A DNA stretch of 64,000 nt from Rosa chinensis. Its lineage: Eukaryota > Streptophyta > Magnoliopsida > Rosales > Rosaceae. Positions 1 to 11,544 of this stretch are shown piece by piece. The stretch's first letter is position 1; the number at the start of each line of letters is the position of its first letter. The notes under the pieces are model-generated. The model saw only the letters and a list, made by a program, of their open reading frames with translations, had not been told where the DNA came from and made no database searches. The stretch spans positions 68,342,397 through 68,406,396 of the forward strand of contig NC_037088.1 in the NCBI RefSeq assembly GCF_002994745.2, given 5' to 3'. A program made the translations under genes and the position numbers.

Positions 1-1291
1 CAGAAATAGGGAGACTGGTGTGCATAACCAATGTTCGTGCTATCATTTGTAGTCGTTTGATAGCAACTTCCGCGAGACCATTTTGGGTATGAACATGGGG
101 AACTAGATGCTCTACATCAATCCCCAGTGACATGCAATAATCATCCAACGTTTTCGATGTAAACTCCCCAACATTATCAAGTCGAATTGACTTAATAGGA
201 TGGTCAGGGTAGTGAGTCCGTAGACGGATAATCTGGGCGAGGAGTTTAGCATAAGCAGCATTTCGAGTGGACAACAGTGCGACATGTGACCAGCGTGTCG
301 ACGCATCAACCAATACCATAAAGTATTTAAAAGGTCCGCATGATGGTTGAATTGGTCCACAAATATTCCTTGGATTCTCTGTAAGAACGGAATGAGTATT
401 TTGGGACCTTTTGAGTAGGACGGTCTTGGTCCTAATTTCCCGTAGGAACAGACTTTACAAAATGAGCGAGGGGCCTTAGAAGCAACAAATGAGGATTTTG
501 GTTGGGTCTGAGCGACTGTAGTGCTATTAGAAGTAAAATGTGTGACTACATCATGCATCATGGCGTTGAAACCATGGAAAGTGGCATCCATGGCGTCTTG
601 GCCATGGGGGGAAGCATCCATGGTGTCATGGCCATGGTTGGCGCCTTTTATGGCGTCGTCACAAGGGATATGGGCGGCCCAAGATAGCTGCAATGCCAGA
701 GGCTGCAGTTGCTGTGGTCTTACTAAGTCCGGGAATCAATTTTCGATTCTTGCTTCTTCTCACTCTGAAGAATGGATGTCCGTGTGAAGTTTTTTATATA
801 CGGAGCATCATATCACTACCAGGATGTCCTAGTCAGTCATGCCAAAGCCAGTATGTGTCAAAATCCAAGAGATATTCTCTTATTACTTGATTGGATTCAA
901 TTGGTCGAATTGTAGTGACATAAAGTCCACTAGATTGACACATAAGCTTCTCTAAGATGCGCTTCCATCTGCAATCATTAGAGATAATGCAAAGGAACTC
1001 TGTTCCGTTCTCAGTATGCATTTCCGCATGGAATCAGTTGACTCTTATATCTCTAAAGCTAAATAAGGTTTGATTTGCCTTAGGAGCGTAGAGAGCTTCT
1101 GTAACTTTAATCAAGGTGCCATTTGGCAATAGGAATTGGGTCATTCCATGTCCTTGAACTAAACCTGAAGGCCCAGCCATCGTAGTCACAGAGGAATATG
1201 TAGGCAACATCTCTAAGAATAATTGTCTATGGCGTAGAATGGTGTGCGTAGTCGCACTTTCCGCAAGGCATTGTAGTTCTCCAAAATCCAT
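1..1291 (-). pseudogene. Cop1 protease, GAG-pre-integrase and integrase region
   Basis: 1034-1291 encodes the copia protease region, but the expected active-site D-S-G-T/A reads E-S-A-T (CLAESATTHTIL), so the catalytic Asp and the following Gly are changed. 833-1021 is the GAG-pre-integrase segment (SGLYVTTIRPI, LLDFDTYWLWHD). 560-690 encodes a His/Gly/Met/Asp-rich spacer (HGHDTMDA, HGQDAMDA). Then come the zinc-binding CKVCSYGKLG stretch and the integrase core, in more than one frame. RT is not in the window. Confidence 0.85.
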
Positions 1292-1647
1292 TCCTAAAAG
1301 AAAAGCTCGTAATTAAAAAGGAGCATAAAAAAAAGATCTCAACTTTTATTAATAAGCCAAATGGAATTACATCATTGTTTCTTAACCAAGAAAAATCTAA
1401 TCCATAAACTTGCTAATGCAAAACAATGACAGTCGTCTAACTTCTTTCGGTAATTCCAACACAAATGTGAGCAGGTGAGTAGAGAGATGTCGGTGGAGCA
1501 ATGCTCACTTAAGTACCACTAATCTCAAAACCTTCCTAGACATCACATTTTTATTGAGTACGCCTTCTTTGAAGAAAGATTAAACCATTGGCATCTACTA
1601 CAAAAATAATATGACAATTGCCTACATCTCTTGGAAAATAAAAAGTC

Positions 1648-2734
1648 TTAATCAAAATCGCCAGTTTCTTGGCCCTTGAAGTCGTCCACCCTAAGAGCGA
1701 GATCGTCATCTTGATCCTCTTGCTCCATGTAGTGCGCCTCCCTTGCTTCACGATACGCCTTGTATGCGTCTGCAACATTCTGGGATACTCTACATGTTTT
1801 GGCCCAATGTCCGGTTGATCCACATTGAAGACAAACATCATTATCGTCAGGCTCCCTTGATCTAGGCACCTTTGGGGCGCGGTTTGGATTACCATTCCCT
1901 TTGGTGGCGTCACCACCATATCCGAAGGCTCTGCCTCTCTCTCTCTCTTCACACATTGACCTCCACGGTTCCGTGCACGCCTCTCTTGGCGGTTTCCTTC
2001 CTCTTTAGGGCAAGTATATGGACCAGAACGTCCAAAATTGTCCCTATTCTTAGGGTTTTGCTCCTTGTGTCCTCCCTTGGGGGCGCGACTATAGTTAGAC
2101 TCCAGAATAGACTTGGTTCCCACGGGTCTAGCATTATAGTTCTTCACAAGGATATTGTTGTGCCTCTCAGGCTACTTTCATGGCACCAATGAGCTCATGA
2201 AACCTTGTGATACGTCCTGCATTCACATCAATCTGATAATTCTTAAAAAACATCAATGCAGAGACGAAGAAGGTAGAGAGAGTCTTCTCGATCAACATCG
2301 TATCAGTAATGGTTTTTCCACAAAACTCCATTAAAGACTTGATATGAAGAGCTTCCGAGTTATAATCAAGTACGAACTTGAAATCACAAAAGCGGAGGCT
2401 ATGCCATCTCACTTCTAAATCAGGAAGCAGGGAGTCACGAACGTTGCCAAAATTGTTGCTCAAGTTCCACCCATAGTTTTCTGGGCTCTTCCTCATTAAG
2501 GTATTCACTTTGGAGTGCGTCATTCATGTGCCTTGTCATGAGAATTATGGTTTTAGCTTGATTTGCTTCAAAAGCGATAGCTTGCACAACAGTGAGCACG
2601 TTCTGACTTGGCTCTTGGATGGTTTCCAGAAGTCCATCAGCCTTAAGATGTTGGCGCACATCTCGGACCCACCTATGGTATCCTACGCCTGTTGTCTCCA
2701 GTGGAACAAAGTTCAACTTGTTCAGGTTGCTCAT
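1648..2734 (-). pseudogene. Cop1 gag remnant (UBN2-type gag plus CCHC zinc knuckle)
   Basis: The start at 2734 (MSNLNKLNFVPLETTG) is shared with gag of Cop2 and Cop3. The reading frame moves between 2435-2734, 2167-2523 and 1648-1956, so at least two frameshifts break it. The last piece holds a retroviral-type knuckle, CLQCGSTGHWAKTC (CX2CX4HX4C), near 1790-1835. In an intact element this protein would package element RNA. It looks inactive. Confidence 0.85.
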
Positions 2735-3652
2735 CCTGAAAAACAACACAAGATTAGAGTTAGTTTTGGAGCGAAAAGGCTACCACGAAAAACTATAAAA
2801 TTTCTGAGCGCAGTCGCTTCCAAGAAATTATGGATTTATCAGCGTAGTCGCTTCCAAGAAAATCCGATTCCAAGAGGGGTTTGGATTAGATCTAAACAAC
2901 GATGTATGTGGTCGATTGTTTTTCTTCTCAACAAACTCTAAGTTTGGAGGACTCTACAAGCTCCAAGCTTGGAGTGAGCACGAACCCCCACAGTTCGGCT
3001 TTTGGTCTCCCCTATGAAGAAGAAAGGGAAGTTGCAAGTCCCCGAGAAAAAGAATGAAAAGTGGGCGGAAGTCTTGACCGGAAAAGTAGCAGAAAAAGTA
3101 GGCACGAGGTGGCTGGAAGTATGCGGTGGTCGCTGGCCGGACCTGCTTCTCGGTGCTTGCAGGGCTGCTGCGAGGCTTGTGCGAGGGTTGTCGGCAGATG
3201 TCGACAGCTAGCGAGGCTAGTTGCGGGGAGCTGCACGCAGGACTCGGTAGGGCTGTAGGGGCTGTCGGCAGATCTCGGTAGGGGTGCGCGGGGCTTAGGC
3301 AAATGTGAGTAAGGCTGTCGAGCGCAGAGGCGTGTAGCGCATGAGCGCGCGGGAGCTTGTGCGGGGGTTGTCGAGGGCTGGGGTAAGATCATAGGAGCTC
3401 GGCAGATGCGCGCGGTGACTCGGTAGATGGGCACAGGGCAGGCACAGGGGTGCGGTAGGACTAGGCAGAGGCAGGTGAGGCTAATTTTTCCGGTTCAGTA
3501 ACTTCCGACACCCAGGTCAGGTGGATTCCGGTGGTTCGGCCGCCGGTTCTGGGCTCCTTGGGACTAGGGCTTCTATATGTGAGGAGGTGGATGTTGAAAT
3601 TTAAGGGCTACGAAATTAGGGTTTTCAGGGTTAGGGCTTCGTGCTGATAACA

Positions 3653-3874
3653 TGTTTTAGAGAAACGAGAATTGAGAGAAAATTGCTGTATATACTCATT
3701 GATAATAGGGGCCTCTTTATATAGAGGATTACAATACATAGAATCCGAATCATACAAGGAAAGGTAATCATACATTGAATAAGAATCTCTAGATTCTTCT
3801 AATTAAACCCTATTACCACTAGGTCAAGTAACCTAGAGTTTGGGCCAAACACAAAATAGAGATTTGCTTGAACA
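3653..3874 (-). repeat. 5' LTR of Cop1
   Basis: A 222-bp segment that starts TGTTCAAG and ends TAAAACA on the minus strand, so it has TG...CA ends. It carries a TATA-like CTCTATATAAAGAGG followed by CTATTATCAATGA, both also present in the Cop2 and Cop3 LTRs. The 5 bp outside it are GATTT. The partner LTR is outside the window, so the target duplication cannot be checked. Confidence 0.9.
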
Positions 3875-4750
3875 GATTTGTAATTGTTGATATTTCATTA
3901 TTTAGATATTTTTAGGGCATCTCTTTTACATTTAATTTATAATTTACTTTTAATTATTTTTCATTTTAGTTTAAGTCTACTTATTCTTCGATCAAGTTGT
4001 GTAAACCATATATATAATGTCATTTCATAAATAATAAATTAGCTTCTATGCGGCATGAAGCTAGCTGCTTTGGTCGTTTGCTCTACCGGCCTGCTTTGTA
4101 TAACTAGCTGCTTGGTGAAACACGAGTGAAAAAGAGTACCACGTATCGTACCAAAGTTAGACTCTCTATAAAGGTTTACTCCATTATTGATGCAGTAGGA
4201 AAGATCACCTAGGTTTACAAGCAATAAACCTAAAACAAAAGGTTCTAGAGTCCACTAGAGATAAAAGAGACAAATCTCAATTTGATTGAAAATATGATAA
4301 AAGATCGTTCTGATATATGAGAAAAGAAACCTTAGGGCGACTAACAATGAAACCCTAAAGCCCACGGGTAAAAATAAAACAAACCCAAAATAACTAGGAA
4401 ACCGAAATTTCGAGAAAACAGTAAATTACAGTTTTGAGGCCCTAAACGACCCCGAAAGGCCGAAAAAGCCCACACATTGTGGCGTTGCCACGGGTTTTGT
4501 TCCTGGCGCGATTCCCTTTCCGGAAAGCTATGGCGCACCCCAATCGGACACCGAGCTCATTCATGACTACTAGTACCTTTTCGTTTTCCTCCTTTTGCAC
4601 TATCAAACTGCTGCTCTAATCGGGTTGCCATCCGTTCTGCATCAATTATGATCGGCAAATACATTTAACAGAACAATTAAGCTTTCTAATGTTGGAAGAA
4701 AATACAGTTCACGTTTCAATTTCATTTGCACCATGCATATCATTCAAAAA
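3875..4750. other. Intergenic; probable remnant of a second LTR retroelement at about 4040-4560
   Basis: No gene is seen. The minus strand of 4040-4560 reads like the tail of a long LTR or leader, with a G+C-richer block around 4440-4560 and AT-rich sequence beyond. No coding domain and no paired LTR are visible, so the class is uncertain. 3875-4040 and 4560-4750 are AT-rich and featureless. Confidence 0.35.
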
Positions 4751-6752
4751 AAATTTTTTTGTTACAGAGGGGACCGAAATGGCCCAAAACGAAAAGAAAA
4801 AAAAAACAAAAACAACTTAGCTAGCGCATCACACTCGGCCTAATACTTGTTCTGCGCATTCTTACAGTATTATCAAGGTCTTCAAAGTAAGCATGAGAAA
4901 CATGAATTGGAGGACATTCAAATTCCACAACTCCATAGGCATGAGTAATGCTATTTTTAGCAAGGTAGTCAGCAACCATGTTGCACTCCCTATAAATGTG
5001 TCTTAGAGAAAAAGATTGAAACTTATCAATAAGATTTCTGCAGCAACTGATGAGAGAGCCAAGAGGATGGAGAGAAACATCAGTGTTCTTAATGAGCCTC
5101 AAAAGAATTGCAGAGTCAGATTCAACTTCAATTTGATTGATATGGCACCCAAGAGCTTGCTTAAGACCATGTAGAAGACCCCAAGCTTCTGCATCAAGAA
5201 TCTCACCAATTCCCAAGTTTACCTGAAACCCTTTGATCCAATTGCCATTAGAGCATCTAATGACACCACTAGCACCAATTTTTCCTGATGCACCATGTCT
5301 AGTTCCATCCACATTCAATTTAAAAATCCCAGCAGGAGGCTTCAACCAACTCAGCAAATTCAAGCAATAATTTCTATCCACATTAACTTTAGATTGAGCA
5401 GTGATCCATTCGGTAATAGCAGAGATAACAAGCATACCAGGATTTCTAGGCCTTTGAAAAAAAAAACATCAAAAACACATTTGTTTCTCCATTTCCAAAT
5501 GAACCAGCAGATGAAAATAAAGAAAGAACACCATTGAATATCAACGCTAGTTTCAACAGTACAATGCAGGTGAGCCATTAGCCAAGCATTCCAATACAAG
5601 TTCGAGGTACGAAGAACAGAGTTAGGTAAAGTGAAAGAATTCCAAATATTTTGAAGCCCTTGTGTTCAAAATTTTGAACACAAGGGTAATCTCTAAAGAG
5701 ATGAACAAGAGATTCACTAGCAGAATGACAAAGAGGACAAGAGTCATCAAAAGAAAAGTGCCTTCTGACCCTTTGAACATTAGTAAGTAACTTACCATGG
5801 CAAAGCACCCAAGTAAAGGTTTTAAGTTTGGGAGGTATGTGCATTTTCCATATGAATTTCCAAGGAGAATGATGCTGATCATAAGTATCAAAGAAAATGT
5901 TGTGCGCAGATTTGACAGAAAAGTCTCCATTAGTGGTGTAGTTCCATATCTGGATATCTTCACCACATCCATCAAAGCCAGGAGGAGTATGCAGAATTCG
6001 ACTAACAATATCATCAGGGAAATAAGAATATAAAAAGTTGATGTTCCAGCCATTCTCATTCCAAAAGGAGCAAATTGTAGCATTTATTTCAATTTCAACA
6101 TCATGATGAATATAATTAATAAGAGCAAGAGGAGGCAGCCAAATATGAATCCAAAATTTAATTCTCTTACCATCTCCAACTCTCCAAGTAAGCCCTTGTT
6201 TTAAAAGACTCGCACCATGAACAACACTTCGCCAAGTACTAGAACAGTCTTTAGGAATTTGATAATTAGCATAAAAAAGATTGTCATGAGACAAGTACTT
6301 ATCCTTATAAACAGTAGCCCACAATCCAGAATTATTTTGGAAAAGCCTCCATCCAGCTTTGGCTAACATAGCCTGATTCATCTCAGAAGATTTCTTAATA
6401 TATACCCAGACCTCCAAGGGATTTGGGCAAACACACAGTGTCCCAATTTATCAAATGAACTCGCCTTTTATTCTCAATATCTCCCCAAAGAAAATTTCTA
6501 TTTAACTTGTCCAAGCTATCACATATAGGCATAGGCAGTTTAGCTGTTTATACATGGCATACCTTGGAATAGCAGCAGTCACAGAATGGATTAAAGTTAG
6601 TCTTCCAGCCATGCTTAGGACCTTACTCTACGATCCTGAAAGTTTACTTTGAACCTTGTCCAGAATACTAATATAATTGTACTTATTTACCCTGGAGTGG
6701 ATGAGGGGTATGCCTAAGTACTTTCCCAAATCAGTGGTAAGAGGGGAGCCAC
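4751..6752 (-). mobile_element. 5'-truncated L1-type LINE, 3' part of ORF2
   Basis: Read on the minus strand from 6752: the end of reverse transcriptase (LGKYLGIPLIHSRVNKYNY, then SMAGRLTLIHSVTAAIPRYA), the zf-RVT region (WKFIWKMHIPPKLKTFTW, then CPLCHSASESLVHLF) and a plant RNase H domain. Breaks include a stop in place of Trp near 6630 (SGS*SKVLSMAG) and frame changes near 6420 and 5440-5600. The RNase H part (4821-5435) keeps its acidic residues: NVDGT, DAEAWG, ESDSA and NMVADYLA. The 3' end is probably near 4751-4765, where the minus strand reads CTCTGTAACAAAAAAATT. Loss of the 5' end is typical of LINE insertion. Confidence 0.9.
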
Positions 6753-6759
6753 ATATCAT

Positions 6760-6875
6760 TCAATTATTTGCACAAGAAGAAGTTATTATGTGGGTTCCTT
6801 GCAACAATAATTGAATCTCATAATTGAATCTCATAATTATTGAATCTCATAATTGAATCTCATAATTATTTGCAC
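6760..6875. repeat. Short AT-rich tandem repeat beside the LINE break
   Basis: The unit ATAATTGAATCTC, with shortened variants, recurs about five times between 6805 and 6860. The phrase ATTATTTGCACAAG occurs on both sides, near 6764 and 6863. It looks like a local duplication product at the truncated LINE end. Confidence 0.6.
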
Positions 6876-7597
6876 AAGAGCTGTATCTATAACCATAATT
6901 GGTTGTGGTTAGTATGCCATGCAATCAACAAAGTATGGCAGAGATTGTCGATATCTCATAATTTTACGTGACTCATCCACATTTGCTGCTGATGGTCGAT
7001 CGACATCACATGTGACTGCAACTATTCGATATTTACCTCCATGAAACTGAAGCTATAAGTTAGTTAATTACAGAACCACTCCTGATTTGATCGAAATACA
7101 ATCTTAATTAATTTTCTTTAACTTGCATTAATCGACCAACATATATGATGCATCGATCACTCATCCGTATGCCTTACGTCACACACTCTCTACTGGTTGT
7201 AAACTAATTAATTAAATAGGCGGGTGCCTGGGAAATTTTGAAAGGTAAGGACAGCTGGACAGACAATGATGGATGATCAGCTAGATAGCCTCCATATGTG
7301 ACTACAGTAAGCAAGGAATTGAAGGCTGCGTCCAAAAAATCCAGACGACCAGCGGCTGCGCCGGCAATCCCGGCATGCAGTCGACTCATTCATTCAATCC
7401 CCCCGTTAGAAATAATTAATTAATATGGATATATCGAAGCGAGGCTAGAGTTAGAGTTGACTCTCGCAAATTCGCCGGTAGGTACGTACGTATAACTACT
7501 AACTAATTAATCAGTCCCAAAAGTCAAAAGTCAAAACAAAACTAGTTTTTACTTTTTAAAACAGATCTGCACGTCCTGTACTGTTTGATGCAGCATC
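6876..7597. other. Intergenic region and upstream DNA of the ADH-like gene
   Basis: AT-rich sequence without a supported gene. The open frame at 7204-7389 (minus) has no recognisable domain and is probably chance. The part nearest the gene is presumably its promoter. No specific response element is claimed apart from the TATA box listed separately. Confidence 0.5.
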
Positions 7598-7605
7598 TAT
7601 ATAAA
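7598..7605 (+). promoter_or_regulatory. Likely TATA box of the ADH-like gene
   Basis: TATATAAA lies about 230 bp upstream of the start codon and is followed by a leader with no upstream ATG in good context. A transcription start about 30 bp downstream (near 7635) is inferred, giving a 5' UTR of about 200 nt. Confidence 0.55.
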
Positions 7606-7834
7606 TTGAATGCACAAGAGCAGCAGCCCCATATATTCCACCAAAAACAAACAAGCAACTGAAGCAAGCTAGTTAGCTCTGTTCGAGATCGATCGATCGG
7701 ACAAATAACCGAACGGACTCTTGAGATCGATCGACTTGGAAGCTGCTGGATTAATTGAGTTTCTCTGCAGGCTGGTAATTGACTAAGCTCATCTTCAATT
7801 TGGCCATATATTGTCTTCGATTTCTCGATCAGCT

Positions 7835-9907
7835 ATGTCAGAAATAAGCAGCAGCTGCGCCTCACAAGTCATAACATGCAAAGGTATATATGTCTGCAAA
7901 CTCCGCGCCCCCGTGTATATATATCATAATTTACAGTACGTAATTAACGTAATGGCCGGACTGAGCTGGTCTCAAGTGCCAATTCAGATCTGATAATATG
8001 CATGTTTAATTGTATACAGCGGCGGTATGTTGGGGAGTGGGAGAAGAGTGCAAGGTGGAAGACATACAAGTAGAGCCACCACAAAAGTGTGAAGTTCGTG
8101 TCAAGATGCTCTATGCCAGTCTCTGTCACACTGACATCGTCATCTCCAAAGGATACCCAATTGTAAGTTCATATCCATTCCATCCACCCATCTTCATTAA
8201 TCAATATATATCCTCAATGCATCTGCTTTAATTAATTCTTGTATATCGATCTGCAGCCTCTTTTCCCTCGCGTTCTTGGACATGAGGGCGTTGGGTAATA
8301 CTTTTTAATCAATCGATCACTTGGTCATTATTTAATTTATTCTAATTAGATATATATCCGATGCATTAATACACGGGATTATGCAGTGTGGTAGAGAGCG
8401 TCGGGGAAGAAGTAAACGCAGAGGATTTCAAACAAGGAGACATCGTGATACCAACGTTTGTTTCAGAGTGCCAAGAATGCGAGAATTGCTTGTCAAGCAA
8501 GTCCAACTTGTGCCTGAAATATCCGTTGACCTTTAGCGGTCTAATGCTCGATGGTACTTCAAGAATGTCGACTGTCAAGGGACAAAAGATGCTGTACCAC
8601 CTCTTTTCGTGCTCCACATGGTCAGAGTACATGGTCGTTAACGTCAATTTCCTTGCCAAGCTCCACAACTGGGGTGCTCATGGTACTACTACACCACCTC
8701 TGTCCCACGCTAGCTTCCTCTCATGTGGATTCTCTACCGGATTTGGGGCTCCTTGGAAGGAAGCTAAGATTGAAAGAGGATCAACTGTTGCCGTTATTGG
8801 TCTCGGTGCTGTTGGATTAGGGGTAAGTACGTACTACACTACATATATTGGTGCTAGCTGACCCAGCATAGCAACAGTTTAAAACCAATGTTACGTTGTA
8901 CTGGTGCTGCAGGCAGTTGAGGGGGCTAGAAAGCAAGGTGCAGCTAGGATCATTGGTGTCGACAAAAATGAGATGAAAAGAGAAAAAGGAATAGCTTTTG
9001 GAATGACTGATTTTATAAACCCTGAGAATCACCAATCTCAACATGATCAAGATCATAACAAATCAGTTTCTGAGCTCATCAAAGACTGCACAGATGGAAT
9101 GGGTGTAGATTATTGCTTTGAGTGCACTGGCGTTGCATCTTTCATCAATGAAGCCCTAGTAGCCACAAAAATGGTACACACACGTATACACCACAAAATC
9201 TAACATATGATCATGGTCGGTACATAACAAACAAACAAAAAAAGTGTTTCTCATGGTTGCTGTGTTGAGATCGCGGGTCTTAATACACAAAAAAAGTCTA
9301 GCTAACTCGGATTCAAGTTTATCTAATATTTTTGTCCTTGCAATCTGCAGGGTAAAGGAACAGCAGTCGTAATAGGAACCTCAAGTTCACCAACTCTTCA
9401 AATTGATTTTCTCTCCCTAATGAGTGGCAGAACCTTGAAAGGGTCCATGTTTGGAGGGCTCAGAGCGAAAACCGACCTTCCCATTCTAATCAACAAATGC
9501 ATGAATAAGGTAAAGAGAGTTACTGCCCTACTCCTAGTCCTATGAGTACTCAACGGTTTCATTTTCATGCAATTCATATGATTCATGCTGACTGTAGATC
9601 TTCATGAAGGAATTAACGCACACAAACACACACACACACATGAGAGAGAGAGAGAGAGAGAGCGAGGGGGGGGGGAATAAACTTTAAGAAATTCCTAGTT
9701 TTGCTACATAGAAGTTTTAGATCAATCATTTTTCTTTTTAAATTTTGAAATATATATGAAGTCTCGAAGTAACTGTACTCTACTTAATCCACACAGGAAA
9801 TGCAACTGGATGAACTCTTGACTCATGAAGTTCCTCTCACAGATATTAACCAAGCATTCGAACTCTTAAAGCAGCCGGAGTGTGTGAAGGTTCTGATCAA
9901 GATTTGA
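7835..9907 (+). CDS. Alcohol dehydrogenase-like protein (zinc-dependent MDR family, plant ADH-like class)
   Basis: Seven exons: 7835-7883, 8020-8162, 8257-8294, 8387-8822, 8913-9173, 9351-9509 and 9797-9907. They join in frame to 398 residues, normal for the family. Such enzymes are cytosolic NAD-dependent dehydrogenases that interconvert alcohols and aldehydes; the exact substrate cannot be read from sequence. All zinc ligands are present: catalytic Cys52 (ASLCHTD), His73 (GHEG) and Cys190 (FLSCGFSTG), and structural Cys105, 108, 111 and 119. The Rossmann motif GLGAVGLG sits at 215-222, and an Asp in IGVDKNE suits NAD. The start at 7835 gives MSEISSS, in phase with exon 2. It belongs to the divergent ADH-like branch rather than classical ADH1, judged by motif spacing only. 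It appears intact. Confidence 0.92.
9618..9675 (+). repeat. Compound microsatellite (CA)n(GA)n(G)n in the last ADH-like intron
   Basis: A run of CACACA, then GAGAGA, then a G tract lies in the intron between exons 6 and 7. It is likely polymorphic in length. Confidence 0.9.
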
Positions 9908-10328
9908 TTCACATTGTTTGTCCGTATTTTATTCCAACGTATTATTGTTTTCCATAATGATGCCGATCCATGACGACATCTTACGAACCATTTACTATAA
10001 ATTTGAGTAAACTAGAATAACTTCGTCTATCCGCTTCTGTTTGATCTGTACACCAAACCTTATTCCAGACTGTAAAGCAAATTAAACTTGAATTGTATAT
10101 TAGAATTTAGTGATTTATTTACAACCTTTTGTTTTTTGAGGAGAATCAATAAATCCATTGATTGTATTACGAGGTCAGTAAGTCAGTAACCAGAGTGGCA
10201 TATACGCTAGGAGTCATCCCCATCAGTGTTGATCGAAGCCACCTGACCAGGATTGGTTCTAGTAAGCAACACCATTAAAACTTTGATTACACACTTTATT
10301 CAAAGTGAATAAAATTAAAAAGTAAACT
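9908..10328. other. 3' flank of the ADH-like gene up to Cop2
   Basis: It holds the presumed 3' UTR and polyadenylation region, followed by AT-rich intergenic DNA. The last 5 bp (AAACT, 10324-10328) may be the left target-site copy of the Cop2 insertion. Nothing else is recognised. Confidence 0.5.
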
Positions 10329-10567
10329 TGTTCAAGTAAATACAGAATATGTGTCTGACCCAAACTCGAGGTAATTACTTGCTCTAGTTGAAATAGGGTT
10401 TATATTAGAGACATTCTCGGAGAATCTTAGGAGATATATCCAATCAATGTACGATTATGTTTCCATGTACAAATCTATCTCGATGTTTGTAATCCTCTAT
10501 ATAAAGAGGGCCCTATTATCAATGAAAGTACGACTCAATTCTCTCCCAATTCAGTTTTCCTAAAACA
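10329..10567 (+). repeat. 5' LTR of Cop2
   Basis: A 239-bp repeat that begins TGTTCAAGTAAAT and ends TTTTCCTAAAACA, with a TATA-like CTCTATATAAAGAGG. It matches 16612-16845. Confidence 0.93.
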
Positions 10568-11544
10568 CGTTATCAGCATGAAGCCCTAACCAAGAAACCC
10601 TAAATTCGTAGCCTTCAAATCCCAGGAACCATCGCCGCCCACCTTGAAGCTTTCACCTCCAGGAGCCCAGAACTGGTTGTGCTACCCCCAAAATCGGCCG
10701 GAATAGACCTGAACCGGCCACTGGAAGTGACCAAACCGGCCTCCCAAGAAGAATCCGAAGATCTCCTGCCTGGTTTGCCATCTTCCCGTCCACCTTCCAC
10801 TGCCATCTTTTGTAAGTAGCTGCACCTCGTCCCCAGATTCCGGGAACCGAAAAAACCATCACCGGAACCAGCCAGGAAACATCCGAACCGACCGCCTAAA
10901 TATACTGCACCACCAAACCGCCGCCTGCTTCAGTCAACCCAGCCCAGCAGATCTCGGCCCAAAAGAAAGAACCCTAGGCCCAGAAGCATAACAGGATCTC
11001 GGCCCAAAGTCAGAAGCCCACTGACGTCAGCCTTGCGTCATCAGCCACGTCAGCATCCAGTCAACCTGCCACGTCAGCAACACGGTCAACCGTCGGTCAA
11101 CCTTTTTCCGGTGACTTCGGGCCATTTTTCCTGAGACATTTTTCCGGCCAACTTTTCCAGTCAAGATTTCCGGCAATTTTTCAAGGTAAACTTTTCTAAA
11201 AGTTCCCGTTTTTTGAAGTTTTTATTACTTTCCTCTTCTTTTTCTCGGGGACTTGCAAGCTCCTTTCTTCTACCCCAATTTCTTCATCATAGGGGAGACC
11301 AAATTAAGCCGAACTGTTGGGGTTCGTGCTCACTCCAAGCTTAGAGCTTGTTGAGATCTCCAAACTTAGAGTTTGTAGAGAATTTATGATCTAATCCAAT
11401 ATCTCTTGGAATCAAATTTCTTGGAAGCGACTACGCTCAGAAATTCCTAATTTCTTAGAAGTGATTACGCTCAGAAATTTTATATGTTTTCGTGGTAGTC
11501 TATTGCGCTCCGAAACTAACCTTAATTTCTTGTTCTCTTTCAGG

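Larger units (their letters stand above)
1..3874 (-). mobile_element. Ty1/copia LTR retrotransposon Cop1, 5' half (runs off the left edge)
   Basis: Read on the minus strand the order is LTR (3653-3874), a roughly 0.9-kb leader, gag, CCHC knuckle, protease, GAG-pre-integrase and integrase core, which is the copia order. Just inside the LTR is the motif TTATCAGCACGAAG, the usual place for a primer-binding site. The integrase still shows the first catalytic Asp in FMVLVDAST, the second in SIRLDNVGEF and the Glu region near HTQNGLAE, at about 80-330. RT, RNase H and the 3' LTR lie beyond base 1. Frameshifts in gag mean it is not autonomous as sequenced. Cop2 and Cop3 in this window belong to the same family. 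Confidence 0.93.

Noticed and set aside
3012..3434. 140-codon minus-strand open frame, Pro/Ala/Arg-rich
   Set aside because: It lies in the G+C-rich leader of Cop1 and is open because of base composition; no domain, and the matching region of Cop2 is not open.
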